Positions 1 to 10,468 of a stretch of DNA of 26,967 nucleotides are shown here, in pieces. A program made the translations under genes and the position numbers. The notes under the pieces are model-generated. The model saw only the letters and a list, made by a program, of their open reading frames with translations, searched no databases and was not told the origin of the DNA. Position 1 is the first letter of the stretch; the number at the start of each line of letters is the position of its first letter. The DNA comes from an uncultured Phocaeicola sp. (GTDB lineage Bacteria > Bacteroidota > Bacteroidia > Bacteroidales > Bacteroidaceae), in NCBI GenBank assembly GCA_958434805.1, contig CAUBDX010000036.1, forward strand, positions 1 through 26,967, written 5' to 3'.

Positions 1-118
1 AAATGTCAAGCCTTGTCAACTTGTCAACTGAAGCCTTGTCAACTAACAAAAAACTTATAAACTCAAGAACTCAAAAACTCATAAACTCAAAAACTTATAA
101 ACTCAAAACATTCAAACC
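1..118 (+). repeat. A-rich AACTYA-type repeat leader of the YeiH-family gene
   Basis: The first part carries three copies of CTTGTCAACT (within 12-45). From about 47 the sequence becomes a run of units of the form AAACTYA(A/G), about 9-10 nt each, that ends a few bases before the ATG at 119. The same kind of tract precedes clpB (3235-3478) and, in short form, rlmH (8895-8922). No Shine-Dalgarno site is visible. In Bacteroidota an unstructured A-rich leader is expected to favour translation initiation; that is inference here. Confidence 0.6.
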
Positions 119-1195
119 ATGTTCAGCAAAAGAAACAGAGCAAACACTTTTCATGGCATTCTTCTGATTGCCTTATTTTCATTCGCTGCTTTTTACATTG
201 CCGAAATCCCTTTTGTAAAAAGCCTGTCATTCAGTCCACTGATTGTAGGAATCATCTTAGGTATGCTGTATGCCAACAGCCTGCGCAACAAGCTGCCCGA
301 AACGTGGGTGCCGGGTATCAAGTTTTGCACCAAGCAGATTCTGCGTGCCGGTATCGTGCTTTACGGGTTTCGTCTGACACTGACGCAAGTGGCAGCTGTG
401 GGACTTCCGGCTGTGGTTATCGACTCGATTATCGTGGTGGGAACCATCTTCCTCGGAATCTGGTTGGGAAAACTGCTGAAAATGGACAAGGACACTTCCC
501 TGATGACGGCTACCGGCAGTGCCATTTGCGGTGCTGCGGCTGTATTGGGTGCAGAGCCTGTGGTGAAGTGTGAAGGTCACAAGACAGCCATTGCGGTATC
601 CACCGTGGTTATCTTCGGAACAATTTCGATGTTCCTCTACCCCATTCTCTACCGGGCAGGTTTGCTGGATGCACTGGGAAATACAGGGGTGGCTATCTAT
701 ACGGGAAGTACTTTGCATGAAGTGGCTCACGTGGCAGGTGCCGGAAATGCCATGGATCCTACCGATACGCTGGGCATTGCCGGAACGGCTACTATCACGA
801 AGATGATCCGCGTGATGATGCTGGCTCCGGTGCTGGTAGTGATGAGCTTCGCCCTTGCCGGACGAAAGAAGGTGGCAGCCGACGGAAAGGCAGAAAAGAG
901 CAAGATTACCATTCCTTGGTTTGCCTTCGGATTCATCGGAATCATCTGTCTGAACTCGCTGCTGCAGTATGTGCTGGGAGTGGACAGCGTAAAAGATATT
1001 CCGCTGAACGGAGCTATCGAATACATCGATACCTTCATGCTGACCATGGCGATGACCGCACTGGGTACCGACACCAGCATCGAGAAGTTCAAACAGGCAG
1101 GTGCCAAACCTTTCGTTCTGGCTTTCCTGCTCTACATCTGGCTGGTAGGCGGCGGCTACTTCCTGACCCAGTATCTGGTTCCGGTCTTGGTATAA
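119..1195 (+). CDS. YeiH/UPF0324-family putative sulfate exporter
   Basis: The 358-residue protein is an inner-membrane protein with about ten hydrophobic segments spread over its whole length. The blocks around residues 34-55 (SPLIVGIILGMLYAN), 125-150 (SLMTATGSAICGAAAVLGAEP) and 190-235 (AIYTGSTLHEVAHVAGAG followed by TITKMIRVMMLAP) are typical of the YeiH/UPF0324 family, and the length fits full-length members. The family is annotated as putative sulfate exporter from weak evidence, so the substrate is uncertain. The ATG follows an A-rich repeat leader. A LysR gene runs toward it, and the two coding ends overlap by 40 bp (1156-1195). In enterobacteria a LysR gene (yeiE) also neighbours yeiH, though in the divergent arrangement, so regulation by this neighbour is a reasonable guess. 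Confidence 0.88.
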   Translation: MFSKRNRANTFHGILLIALFSFAAFYIAEIPFVKSLSFSPLIVGIILGMLYANSLRNKLPETWVPGIKFCTKQILRAGIVLYGFRLTLTQVAAVGLPAVVIDSIIVVGTIFLGIWLGKLLKMDKDTSLMTATGSAICGAAAVLGAEPVVKCEGHKTAIAVSTVVIFGTISMFLYPILYRAGLLDALGNTGVAIYTGSTLHEVAHVAGAGNAMDPTDTLGIAGTATITKMIRVMMLAPVLVVMSFALAGRKKVAADGKAEKSKITIPWFAFGFIGIICLNSLLQYVLGVDSVKDIPLNGAIEYIDTFMLTMAMTALGTDTSIEKFKQAGAKPFVLAFLLYIWLVGGGYFLTQYLVPVLV

Positions 1196-2079
1196 AAATC
1201 GGACACAAAACGCATAAAGGTGATGGCAGGAGGTGTTTCCTGTCCTTGTGCGGAAACAAAACAGAAATGCCTCTTGAACTGCAGCTTCTCAATATCGATG
1301 ATTGAGAAGCTGCCGTCGCATAATTCCCGTTCGATGGAGCAGAGAGAGAGGATGCCCATGCTGTCGCTGCAACGCAGGAACGACTTGATGCCCTCCGTGC
1401 TTCCCAGATGCATCCGCACGTTGAGTGCCGAAAGTTTCAATCCTTGCTCTGCCAGCACCATCTCAATGGTATCGAGCGTTCCCGATCCGCGTTCACGGAG
1501 CACCAGCGGGATGCTTCGGAATTCATCGAGCGTCAACTCGTTTTCGGAGGATGCAAGAGGCGAGGTACTGGATACGACGGGTACCAGTTCATCGCACAAG
1601 AAAGGTTCGTATTTCAGGTTCGGCAGACGGAATACGCCTTCCACCATGCCTAAGTCGATGGTATGATCCTGCAGGGCTTTTTCGATGTTCCGTGAATTGG
1701 TATCGATGAGGGATACGTTCAGTTTCGGGAACTTCTCAGTAAAGGCTGCCAGTATGGGAGGCAGCACGTACTGGGCAATGGTGGTGCTGGCTCCGAGATG
1801 GAGTTCACCGGCAGATTCGTTGTTGAGCAGATGCATGTCGTATTCCAGCCTGCGATAGGCGGAGAGGATGCGATCACAATGTTCAAGCAAGACCTCTCCT
1901 GCATGGGTCAGCGAGATGGTGTTTCCTTTGCGGTTGAACAGGCGGACACCATACAGACTCTCCAGTTCGCGCACGTGCTTGGTGATGGCGGGCTGGCTGA
2001 CAAACAGCTCTTGGGAGGCTTTGGTGAAGCTCAGGTTATGGGCTACGCTGTAGAAGGCTTTCAGGCGGAAATCGGACAT
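1156..2079 (-). CDS. LysR-family transcriptional regulator
   Basis: The 307-residue protein has the LysR plan. An N-terminal winged HTH (about residues 3-62) contains the block with SFTKASQELFVSQPAITKHV and then VRLFNRKGNTISLTHAG. A co-inducer-binding domain of the CysB/CbbR type follows (about 90-300, with LHLGASTTIAQYVLPPIL). Such proteins bind promoter DNA and respond to a small metabolite. Start is the ATG whose complement lies at 2077-2079; the next gene upstream (2146-2727) is co-directional with a 66-bp gap, and I see no good promoter in that gap, so the two may be co-transcribed. Its 3' end overlaps the convergent YeiH-family gene, the likely target by family precedent; the ligand is not evident. 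Confidence 0.92.
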   Translation of the reverse strand: MSDFRLKAFYSVAHNLSFTKASQELFVSQPAITKHVRELESLYGVRLFNRKGNTISLTHAGEVLLEHCDRILSAYRRLEYDMHLLNNESAGELHLGASTTIAQYVLPPILAAFTEKFPKLNVSLIDTNSRNIEKALQDHTIDLGMVEGVFRLPNLKYEPFLCDELVPVVSSTSPLASSENELTLDEFRSIPLVLRERGSGTLDTIEMVLAEQGLKLSALNVRMHLGSTEGIKSFLRCSDSMGILSLCSIERELCDGSFSIIDIEKLQFKRHFCFVSAQGQETPPAITFMRFVSDFYTKTGTRYWVRK

Positions 2080-2145
2080 GGTTCTTCTTCTTTTTTTATT
2101 AGATGACGGGGCGATATAAACCGTTACCTTTGAGTGAGCTCTGAA

Positions 2146-2727
2146 TTACAATTCTTCGGAACGGATGCCTAACGACTGCAGTACGGCAAATCCCAACATC
2201 TCAAACGCACATCCGGTTTCAAATGCGGGCGGGTTCATGGCAAACAGGGTTACGTTTTCTTTTTTCTTTATCTCTCCTAAAGCATCTTTCAGACGGGTAG
2301 CGTCATAGGTATCATCGGCTACCAGCACCAGACGCTGTACATCATCGGATACTCCTGCCAGCTGAAGTGATTCGATAAAGAGGTCTTCGCAGGTTGCCAT
2401 ATCGGAAGGCTGGAAGGCGAAGAGAGCATATTCGCCCAGCCGGCTCTTGAAGGCTACGTTATGGAGTTCTTTTTCCAAGTCCGACGGAGCACAGTGAAGC
2501 AGGGCGGGCTCAGCTGAATCGTAAATAAAGATTACCTGAATCTCATTGTCGCCCAACTGCATGCCGGCATCCAGCGAAAGACACTCCAAAAGCAGCGGAA
2601 GATCGGCTTTCGGCAATTCGCGATTCACTAAAGGTGCAAAATAGGCGGACATTCCTTTTACCGTCTGATCAAGGTAAGAGGCATCTATCAGGATTACATT
2701 AGGGGCAAATTTTATTTTCTGTTCCAT
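2146..2727 (-). CDS. Conserved hypothetical protein of Bacteroidales type
   Basis: This is a 193-residue soluble protein that I do not recognise. It has no signal peptide and no membrane segment. It alternates hydrophobic strands and acidic helices (VILIDASYL near 12, IQVIFIYDSAEP near 64, RLVLVADDTYD near 132, NVTLFAMNPP near 158), which suggests an alpha/beta fold. The ATG is at 2725-2727. A -7-like box TATCTTTG lies at 2828-2835 on the minus strand, which would give a leader of roughly 90 nt that can fold (see separate entry). GC content and codon use resemble the core genes beside it, so it looks native. It is likely the first gene of a unit with the LysR gene. Confidence 0.75.
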   Translation of the reverse strand: MEQKIKFAPNVILIDASYLDQTVKGMSAYFAPLVNRELPKADLPLLLECLSLDAGMQLGDNEIQVIFIYDSAEPALLHCAPSDLEKELHNVAFKSRLGEYALFAFQPSDMATCEDLFIESLQLAGVSDDVQRLVLVADDTYDATRLKDALGEIKKKENVTLFAMNPPAFETGCAFEMLGFAVLQSLGIRSEEL

Positions 2728-2761
2728 CTGTCTATAGGCTTTTAAGTGATTTCTGTTTCGG

Positions 2762-2835
2762 AGAGGCGTAACCTGTCGGATGTTTTCCGGGTGGGAAACA
2801 AAACGACCGCCTCTTTTGGTTCTGAGGCAAAGATA
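2762..2835 (-). promoter_or_regulatory. -7 box and foldable leader of the 193-residue gene
   Basis: On the minus strand TATCTTTG (2828-2835) matches the Bacteroides -7 consensus TAnnTTTG; no convincing -33 TTTG is present. In the leader, AGAGGCG (2762-2768) and CGCCTCT (2808-2814) are a perfect 7-bp inverted repeat. Inside it TGTTTTCC and GGGAAACA (about 2781-2800) form a second hairpin. It may be only a stable leader fold; no known riboswitch class was recognised. Confidence 0.4.
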
Positions 2836-3234
2836 CGACTTATTTTCATGTGAACGATGGTTAGGGTCAAGATTTAGGCTTTCCCCTTCGGGGATTCATT
2901 CACTCTACTCAATTTTCACCGATTTGTCTTTAAAAGTGCAGTTTTGCTTTCCTCATTCAAGCGATTCGTGGGTATATGGCACGGGAAAGCCGGCATCCAA
3001 CTGACAAATAGTTAGTAAATCGGACAAAAATGCAGTTTGCTTTTATCCATAAGTGACAAATAGTCAGAAAGATACCTCAAAACAGGCTTGGCAAAGTTTT
3101 TGGACTAAGTAGAGCGAGTTCGGTTGCCCTACATCACGAGGTAACGAGATACAAGGTAACCGGAGACGAGATTCTGAATTGCTTTAGCAGTTGAAAGTCT
3201 TGCCAACTGAGAGACTTAAAAGTTTATGACATAA
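2836..3234. other. Intergenic stretch upstream of the clpB repeat leader
   Basis: No gene is credible here; the small open frame 2780-3004 has no family character. It holds a short hairpin with arms TCCCC/GGGGA near 2881-2896 and two imperfect direct-repeat pairs: GCAGTTTTGCTTT near 2938 against GCAGTTTGCTTTT near 3031, and TGACAAATAGTTAG near 3001 against TGACAAATAGTCAG near 3054. The clpB promoter probably lies in this stretch, but I could not find a good TTTG/TAnnTTTG pair. Confidence 0.4.
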
Positions 3235-3478
3235 GGACATAAGAAACTTAGAAACTTAGAAAACTTAAAAACTAAGAAACTTAAAAACTCAGAAACTCAA
3301 AAACTTAAAAACTAAGAAACTCAGAAAACTTAAAAACTTAAAAACTAAGAAACTCAAAAACTCAAAAACTTAGAAACTAAGAAACTTAGAAACTCAAAAA
3401 CTCAAAAACTTAAAAACTAAGAAACTTAGAAACTCAGAAAACTTAAAAACTCAAAAACTTAAAAACTTAAAAACTAAC
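3235..3478 (+). repeat. Degenerate 9-10 nt tandem tract AAACTYARA before clpB
   Basis: About 240 bp consist almost only of units of the kind (A)3-5-CT-(T/C/A)-A-(A/G), roughly 25 in all, ending about 5 nt before the clpB ATG. The plus strand is rich in A and nearly free of G and of T runs, so the transcript would be unstructured. The same type of unit occurs before the genes at 119 and 8923. Tandem tracts like this can change length by slippage. Confidence 0.8.
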
Positions 3479-3483
3479 AACAT

Positions 3484-6072
<2,589 letters not shown>

Positions 6073-6096
6073 CCGGAACTTACTAAACTGCTTACA

Positions 6097-6147
6097 AAAA
6101 TCCCCTCTCTCCGGAGTTTTCCGTAAACTTTGGAGAGAGGGGATTTT
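6097..6147. terminator. Strong bidirectional hairpin terminator after clpB
   Basis: AAAATCCCCTCTCTCC (6097-6112) pairs perfectly with GGAGAGAGGGGATTTT (6132-6147), a 16-bp stem with a 19-nt loop. The stem ends in T-rich sequence on either strand, so it can end clpB transcripts and also those of the minus-strand gene at 6219-6821. Confidence 0.85.
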
Positions 6148-6218
6148 CATTCAAAAAAACATCAGTAACATTATGTCCGAGATGTCATTTGTATCACAAC
6201 AGAGTCACATTTACTCTA

Positions 6219-6821
6219 TTAAGAGCCCCAACGAAGCCAAAATTCATTAAATATTTCACTTTCAGTAGGCTTTTCATCTTCAAGAAGTTCATAAAACGAG
6301 AATACTTTAAACCCGAAATTCTCTGCTACCTCATACTGCCTAAAATTTTTATCCCCTCTTTCTATACATGTAATTAAGGCATATTTAAGTTCTCTTTCCT
6401 CATTTTGTTCTTTATAGTAATCTTCGAATTTTCTTTTATATACCTCTAATTGATTCTTACAACTACCGTCCGTGTCTGTTGTATTACGCAGGCCGGAATA
6501 AAATTTATCTTCGATAAGGATTGCATATTGTTTTTCAGCCTTATTCATTATAGCATCAACTTCAACAAACAAGTCTATCCTCTCCCATTGTTTCCAAACT
6601 TCCACTCTTTTAAATTCAACAGATTCAATATCTGAAACAGCTATATCAAGCAATTTACAAAGCATATACCGGCATTTGGAATATAGGATAGGCTTCTCTG
6701 TCTTGCACATTGATTGTGCTCTTCTTAAGCACCATGAAATAACATAATCCATAACAGTTTCTGCATGACCGTCTTTATCTGATGAGTCTTGCATTAATTT
6801 TGGCATTTCTTCTTTTATCAT
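6219..6821 (-). CDS. PD-(D/E)XK nuclease superfamily protein
   Basis: The protein of 200 residues (from ATG 6821; an in-frame TTG lies at 6833) carries a PD-(D/E)XK core. Counted from the TTG, the motif is ERIDLFVEVD with D87, then ILIEDK with E108-D109-K110, then a helix with Q128 (NQLEVYKRKF). This resembles the PDDEXK_4-like family of restriction-type nucleases found near mobile DNA. The family's longer N-terminal part appears short or missing, so truncation is possible. The gene is clearly more AT-rich than clpB and nadC on each side. It begins only about 15 nt beyond the nadC terminator and shows no promoter of its own, so expression may depend on read-through. DNA cleavage is inferred from the motif alone. 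Confidence 0.75.
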   Translation of the reverse strand: MIKEEMPKLMQDSSDKDGHAETVMDYVISWCLRRAQSMCKTEKPILYSKCRYMLCKLLDIAVSDIESVEFKRVEVWKQWERIDLFVEVDAIMNKAEKQYAILIEDKFYSGLRNTTDTDGSCKNQLEVYKRKFEDYYKEQNEERELKYALITCIERGDKNFRQYEVAENFGFKVFSFYELLEDEKPTESEIFNEFWLRWGS

Positions 6822-6835
6822 CCCGATTAGCAATT

Positions 6836-6882
6836 AAAAAAGAGGATACGCCTGCGGAAATCTGTCCAGACATACCCTCTTT
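6836..6882 (-). terminator. Rho-independent terminator of nadC
   Basis: Read on the minus strand, AAAGAGGGTA (6873-6882) and TATCCTCTTT (6839-6848) form a stem of about 10 bp with one G-T pair, followed by a run of T. It lies 28 bp after the nadC stop and directly before the start of the PD-(D/E)XK gene. Confidence 0.8.
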
Positions 6883-6909
6883 GACCTATCATTTTCTATG
6901 AAATCCCGC

Positions 6910-7764
6910 TTAGCAAGCCTTGAAGCTCATGTCCAATCCCTTGACCGAGTGAGTAAGCGCACCGACTGAAATGAAATCTACGCCACACTCTGCATAGTCG
7001 CGCAGCGTATCAAACGTGATACCGCCCGATGACTCCGTTTCATAACGTCCAGCCACCATTTCAACGGCTTTCTTCGTATTTTCAGGAGTAAAGTTATCGA
7101 GCATGATGCGGTCTACTCCACCCAAATCGAGCACCTGCTGCAACTCATCGAAGTTACGCACTTCAATTTCAATCTTCAAGTCCTTGCCTTTCGCCTTGCA
7201 ATATTCCTTGGCACGGGTAATTGCCTTGTCAATGCCACCGGCAAAGTCTACGTGGTTATCTTTCAGCAGAATCATATCGAACAGTCCGATACGGTGATTC
7301 ACACCACCACCGATTTTTACAGCCATCTTTTCAAGGATACGCATACCCGGAGTAGTTTTACGCGTATCAAGCACGCGGGTATGGGTTCCTTCCAGACGCT
7401 TCACATACCGGCTGGTCATGGTAGCGATACCGCTCATGCGCTGCATGATGTTCAGCATCAGACGTTCGGTCTGCAGCAGCGACTGAATCTTGCCTTCCAC
7501 TACCATCGCTACATCGCCCGGCTTCACGTGGGCTCCGTCGTTGATAAATACTTCTACCTTCATGGTAGGGTCAAAACGGTGGAACACTTCTTTTGCCACT
7601 TCGATACCAGCCAAGATACCTTCTTCCTTAATCAACAACTTTGATTTTCCCATGGCATCGGCAGGGATACACGACAGCGTGGTATGGTCACCATCGCCTA
7701 TATCTTCAGCAAACGACAAGTCTATCAAACGGTCTATCAAATCCTTTACAACTTTTTCATCCAT
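6910..7764 (-). CDS. nadC: Nicotinate-nucleotide pyrophosphorylase (quinolinate phosphoribosyltransferase)
   Basis: The 284-residue cytoplasmic enzyme joins quinolinate with PRPP to give nicotinate mononucleotide, CO2 and pyrophosphate, the entry into de novo NAD synthesis. Family signatures are intact: EDIGDGDHTT (20-29), DTRKTTPG (133-140), GGGVNHR (152-158), LKDNH (167-171) and the C-terminal ESSGGI followed by GVDFISVGALTHSV. Length is typical. The ATG at 7762-7764 lies about 30 bp after a good Bacteroides promoter that overlaps the promoter of the divergent EamA gene. No other NAD-synthesis genes are in the window. Confidence 0.97.
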   Translation of the reverse strand: MDEKVVKDLIDRLIDLSFAEDIGDGDHTTLSCIPADAMGKSKLLIKEEGILAGIEVAKEVFHRFDPTMKVEVFINDGAHVKPGDVAMVVEGKIQSLLQTERLMLNIMQRMSGIATMTSRYVKRLEGTHTRVLDTRKTTPGMRILEKMAVKIGGGVNHRIGLFDMILLKDNHVDFAGGIDKAITRAKEYCKAKGKDLKIEIEVRNFDELQQVLDLGGVDRIMLDNFTPENTKKAVEMVAGRYETESSGGITFDTLRDYAECGVDFISVGALTHSVKGLDMSFKAC

Positions 7765-7790
7765 TGCTATTCATTTTTATAATTTCTATC

Positions 7791-7826
7791 TTTGGCAAAG
7801 GTAGAATTTTATTCGTATTTTTGCAA
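7791..7826. promoter_or_regulatory. Overlapping divergent promoters for nadC and the EamA gene
   Basis: Plus strand: TTTG at 7791-7794, then 21 bp, then TATTTTTG at 7816-7823, leading to the EamA gene at 7886. Minus strand: TTG at 7824-7826, then 20 bp, then TACCTTTG at 7796-7803, leading to nadC at 7764. Both match the Bacteroides -33/-7 pattern (TTTG, 19-21 bp, TAnnTTTG). The -33 of each lies almost on the -7 of the other, so the two polymerases would exclude each other. Confidence 0.7.
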
Positions 7827-7885
7827 CACAATTATCCGACAAGTATTTTTTAACTTCCTATTTTTTTGCAAAAACAGATAAAGCC

Positions 7886-8779
7886 ATGTCACTCTCTTTT
7901 CTGACGAAACCGGTCTCCGCAAAATATCATCTGATTGCCGTACTCACCGTGGGGGTATGGGGAACCACTTTCATCTCCACCAAAATCCTGATTGAGAACG
8001 GACTCTCGCCGCAGGATATTTTCTTTCTCCGTTTCCTGATTGCCTACCTTGGCATCTGGCTGATTTCTACCCGACGGCTGCTGGCCAACGGGTGGAAGGA
8101 TGAACTGCTTTTCCTTGGAGCCGGACTGACGGGCGGTACGCTGTACTTCCTGACCGAGAATACGGCTCTAAGCCTGACACAGACCACCAACGTGGCCTTC
8201 ATCATCTGCACCACTCCCCTGCTTACCACTGCCCTTGCCTTGCTCACCCGGCAACAGGAAAAGGCTGGAAAGATGCTGGTCAGCGGTTCCGTGATAGCCT
8301 TATTGGGGGTAGGCTTACTGATATTCAACGGAAGTTTCGTCTTGAAACTCTCTCCCATGGGCGACTTCCTTACCGTTTGCGCTGCCCTTTCATGGGCCTT
8401 CTACAGCTTGATTATCCGCAAGTTATCCGGACGCTACAGTGCAACTTTCGTGGCACGGAAAGTCTTCTTTTATGGTCTTATCACCGTATTGCCGGCTTTC
8501 ATTGTCCACCCGTTCACCTTTCCCCTGTCCGGCTTTGCAAATCCTGAAGTATGGATGAACCTCCTCTTTCTGAGCGTACTGGCTTCGCTGGTCTGCTTTG
8601 CCGTATGGAATGTCATCCTCAAGCAACTGGGTACCATACAGGCCTCAAACTATCTGTATCTGAATCCGCTCTTTACTACCTTGGCGGCTTCCGTTTTTCT
8701 GGATGAGTATATCACGGTCTATGCCATCATCGGAGTGGGCATGGTGCTGGGAGGCGTGTTTGTAGGTGCAAGACACTAG
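7886..8779 (+). CDS. EamA/DMT-superfamily permease
   Basis: The 297-residue inner-membrane protein has about ten hydrophobic segments in two homologous EamA halves (about 17-145 and 160-295). The typical start VWGTTFISTKI and the block NVAFIICTTPLLTTALALL are visible in the first half; the second ends in YLNPLFTTLAASVFLDE, the usual last-helix pattern of the family. Members export or exchange metabolites, amino acids or drugs; the substrate cannot be told from sequence. It is divergent from nadC from a shared promoter region. The upstream leader is about 60 nt. GC is core-like. Confidence 0.92.
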   Translation: MSLSFLTKPVSAKYHLIAVLTVGVWGTTFISTKILIENGLSPQDIFFLRFLIAYLGIWLISTRRLLANGWKDELLFLGAGLTGGTLYFLTENTALSLTQTTNVAFIICTTPLLTTALALLTRQQEKAGKMLVSGSVIALLGVGLLIFNGSFVLKLSPMGDFLTVCAALSWAFYSLIIRKLSGRYSATFVARKVFFYGLITVLPAFIVHPFTFPLSGFANPEVWMNLLFLSVLASLVCFAVWNVILKQLGTIQASNYLYLNPLFTTLAASVFLDEYITVYAIIGVGMVLGGVFVGARH

Positions 8780-8894
8780 AGAAAATAAATAAACGCTGGA
8801 GACGAAGCGATAGGCTCAAGGATACTTCTTCTTAATATTTAAGGACTCATATACCGCCTATGTATCTAGTCAGCTAAAATCTGTATAAATTCAA

Positions 8895-8922
8895 TTAAAA
8901 ACTCGAAAACTTAGAAACTCAA
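8895..8922 (+). repeat. Short AACTYA-type tract before rlmH
   Basis: Three units (AAAAACTCG, AAAACTTAG, AAACTCAA) run directly into the rlmH ATG. It is the short version of the tracts before 119 and 3484. Confidence 0.6.
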
Positions 8923-9396
8923 ATGAAATTCATACTTTTAGTCGTAGGAAAAACCGTAGAAAAACATTACATCACCGCCATAGCCGATTACGTGGAACGC
9001 ACCAAGCATTACACCTCTTTTGACATGGAAGTGATACCCGAACTCAAAAACACCAAGAGCCTGAGCATGGAGCAACAGAAAGAAAAAGAAGGCGAACTGA
9101 TACTGAAGGCCCTCCAGCCCGGCGATGTAGTTGTATTGCTCGACGAACACGGAAAGGAGTTCCGCTCTGTGGAATTTGCCAGCTGGATAGAACGGAAGAT
9201 GCATACCGTAAACAAGCGGCTGGTATTCATCATCGGAGGTCCCTACGGCTTCGCACCCTCCGTATATGCCGCAGCGCAAGAGAAAATCTCCCTTTCCAAG
9301 ATGACTTTCTCTCATCAGATGATACGCCTCATCTTTGTAGAACAACTCTACCGTGCGCTGAGCATCCTGAACAACAGTCCGTATCACCACGAGTAA
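8923..9396 (+). CDS. rlmH: 23S rRNA (pseudouridine1915-N3)-methyltransferase RlmH
   Basis: The 157-residue SPOUT-fold enzyme methylates pseudouridine 1915 in helix 69 of 23S rRNA in the assembled ribosome, using SAM. The family marks are the N-terminal MKFILLVVGKT, VVVLLDEHGKEFRS (about 68-81), the SAM-knot stretch LVFIIGGPYGF (about 102-112) and the nearly invariant tail with LSKMTFSHQMIRLIFVEQLY and NNSPYHHE. It is full length and ends with the usual His-rich tail. The start is the ATG right after the AACTYA-type tract. It stands alone, convergent with the glucosaminidase gene. Confidence 0.97.
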   Translation: MKFILLVVGKTVEKHYITAIADYVERTKHYTSFDMEVIPELKNTKSLSMEQQKEKEGELILKALQPGDVVVLLDEHGKEFRSVEFASWIERKMHTVNKRLVFIIGGPYGFAPSVYAAAQEKISLSKMTFSHQMIRLIFVEQLYRALSILNNSPYHHE

Positions 9397-9512
9397 ACCT
9401 CCTGCTCTTAAAACACACATCTGCCAAGCGACTCTTGCAGCCGACTGGCAGGATGTATCCGTTTCAATTCACGCACAGATGCCGGCGTAATCACGCAAGC
9501 AAGCATTATCGC

Positions 9513-10400
9513 TTAGCGAAGACGCAAGATATCGCCCACTTTCGGAGCCGGATCTTCCGGTTTCATCTTATTCATCTTATACAAATTCTTCAGACGGATG
9601 CCATATTTCTGTGAGATGGAATACATTGACTCGCCTTCACGGACTACGTGAACGATATAGTCTTTGGCAGCCTTTTTGTTCTTTTCCTCCAGATACATGA
9701 TTTCGCCTCCCCTGAAGACATAATCCTTCGGCAGCTCGTTATACTTGCGCAACTTCTTGCTACTCATATCCAGCTCCTTGCCCAAGCTCTTGAATGTATC
9801 GCCCGGACGAGCCACAACATACACCATTCCGTTAGCCAGATACGTCTGATGCGGATTCGGATACATCTCCATCCACTTCAGTCCGCCCTTCGTATCATAC
9901 TTATCCAGATCATACAGTTCGATGATGTTAATCAGCCGGTCGGCATACCGCGGATCAGTGGCATACCCCGCCCGTTTCAGTCCGCGCGCCCATCCTTTAT
10001 AATCAGTAATCTTCAGTCGGAACAGGAAGGCATAACGTGCCCCGCTGCTCAAGAACTTGGAATGGTCGCGGTAAGAATCCTTCGGGCTTTTATAGGCACG
10101 GAAACACTCATTGGGCGCATCATCGTTGGCACGCACCGAACGCCCGTTCCAGTTTCCCCCGCACTTGATACCGAAGTGATTGTTCGAACGCCTCGCCAGT
10201 GCGCTTTTCCCTGCTCCCGACTCCAGCAACCCCTGCGCCAGCGTGATGCTCGCAGGAATGCGGTAATGCTTCATTTCATTCACCGCAATTTCGCGGTAAG
10301 TCTTGATATAATCCTCATAAGCCTTGTTGCGGCGCTGAGCCGACAAGGGCAGCACGAGCATTATTCCACACAGTATAAATACGTATCGCAATGCTTTCAT
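9513..10400 (-). CDS. Secreted glucosaminidase with two LysM domains
   Basis: The 295-residue protein is probably exported to the periplasm or outer membrane. A signal peptide (1-21, ending LPLSAQ) has no lipobox Cys. A glucosaminidase (FlgJ/Lyz2-like) domain covers about 27-170, with the likely catalytic Glu60 in LAQGLLESGAGKS and the conserved NNHFGIKC. Two LysM peptidoglycan-binding modules follow (about 193-238 and 247-295, the second with VREGESMYSISQKYGIRLKNLYKMN). The expected role is cleavage of beta-1,4-linked N-acetylglucosamine in peptidoglycan during wall growth or division. It has its own promoter (10469-10498). Length and architecture are common in Bacteroidetes. Confidence 0.93.
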   Translation of the reverse strand: MKALRYVFILCGIMLVLPLSAQRRNKAYEDYIKTYREIAVNEMKHYRIPASITLAQGLLESGAGKSALARRSNNHFGIKCGGNWNGRSVRANDDAPNECFRAYKSPKDSYRDHSKFLSSGARYAFLFRLKITDYKGWARGLKRAGYATDPRYADRLINIIELYDLDKYDTKGGLKWMEMYPNPHQTYLANGMVYVVARPGDTFKSLGKELDMSSKKLRKYNELPKDYVFRGGEIMYLEEKNKKAAKDYIVHVVREGESMYSISQKYGIRLKNLYKMNKMKPEDPAPKVGDILRLR

Positions 10401-10468
10401 TCTCTCTGAGTTTAATGACCGGACTCCTTAAGTGAAGTACGCCCGGAAACCTGTTTTTTATTGTGCAA

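Noticed and set aside
257..730. Open frame of 157 codons on the minus strand within the YeiH-family gene
   Set aside because: Shadow of the real gene: biased composition rich in His, Ser and Cys, no family pattern.
2780..3004. Open frame of 74 codons between the 193-residue gene and clpB
   Set aside because: No family character, and it overlaps the promoter and leader of the minus-strand gene.
3235..3478. CRISPR array
   Set aside because: Units are 9-10 nt, degenerate and without spacers; it is a simple tandem tract.
9421..9451. Hairpin CTGCCA/TGGCAG between rlmH and the glucosaminidase gene as a terminator
   Set aside because: Only 6 bp and no T run on either strand.
9648..10409. Plus-strand open frame of 253 codons opposite the glucosaminidase gene
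   Set aside because: The minus-strand reading has signal peptide, catalytic and LysM motifs; this one has none.
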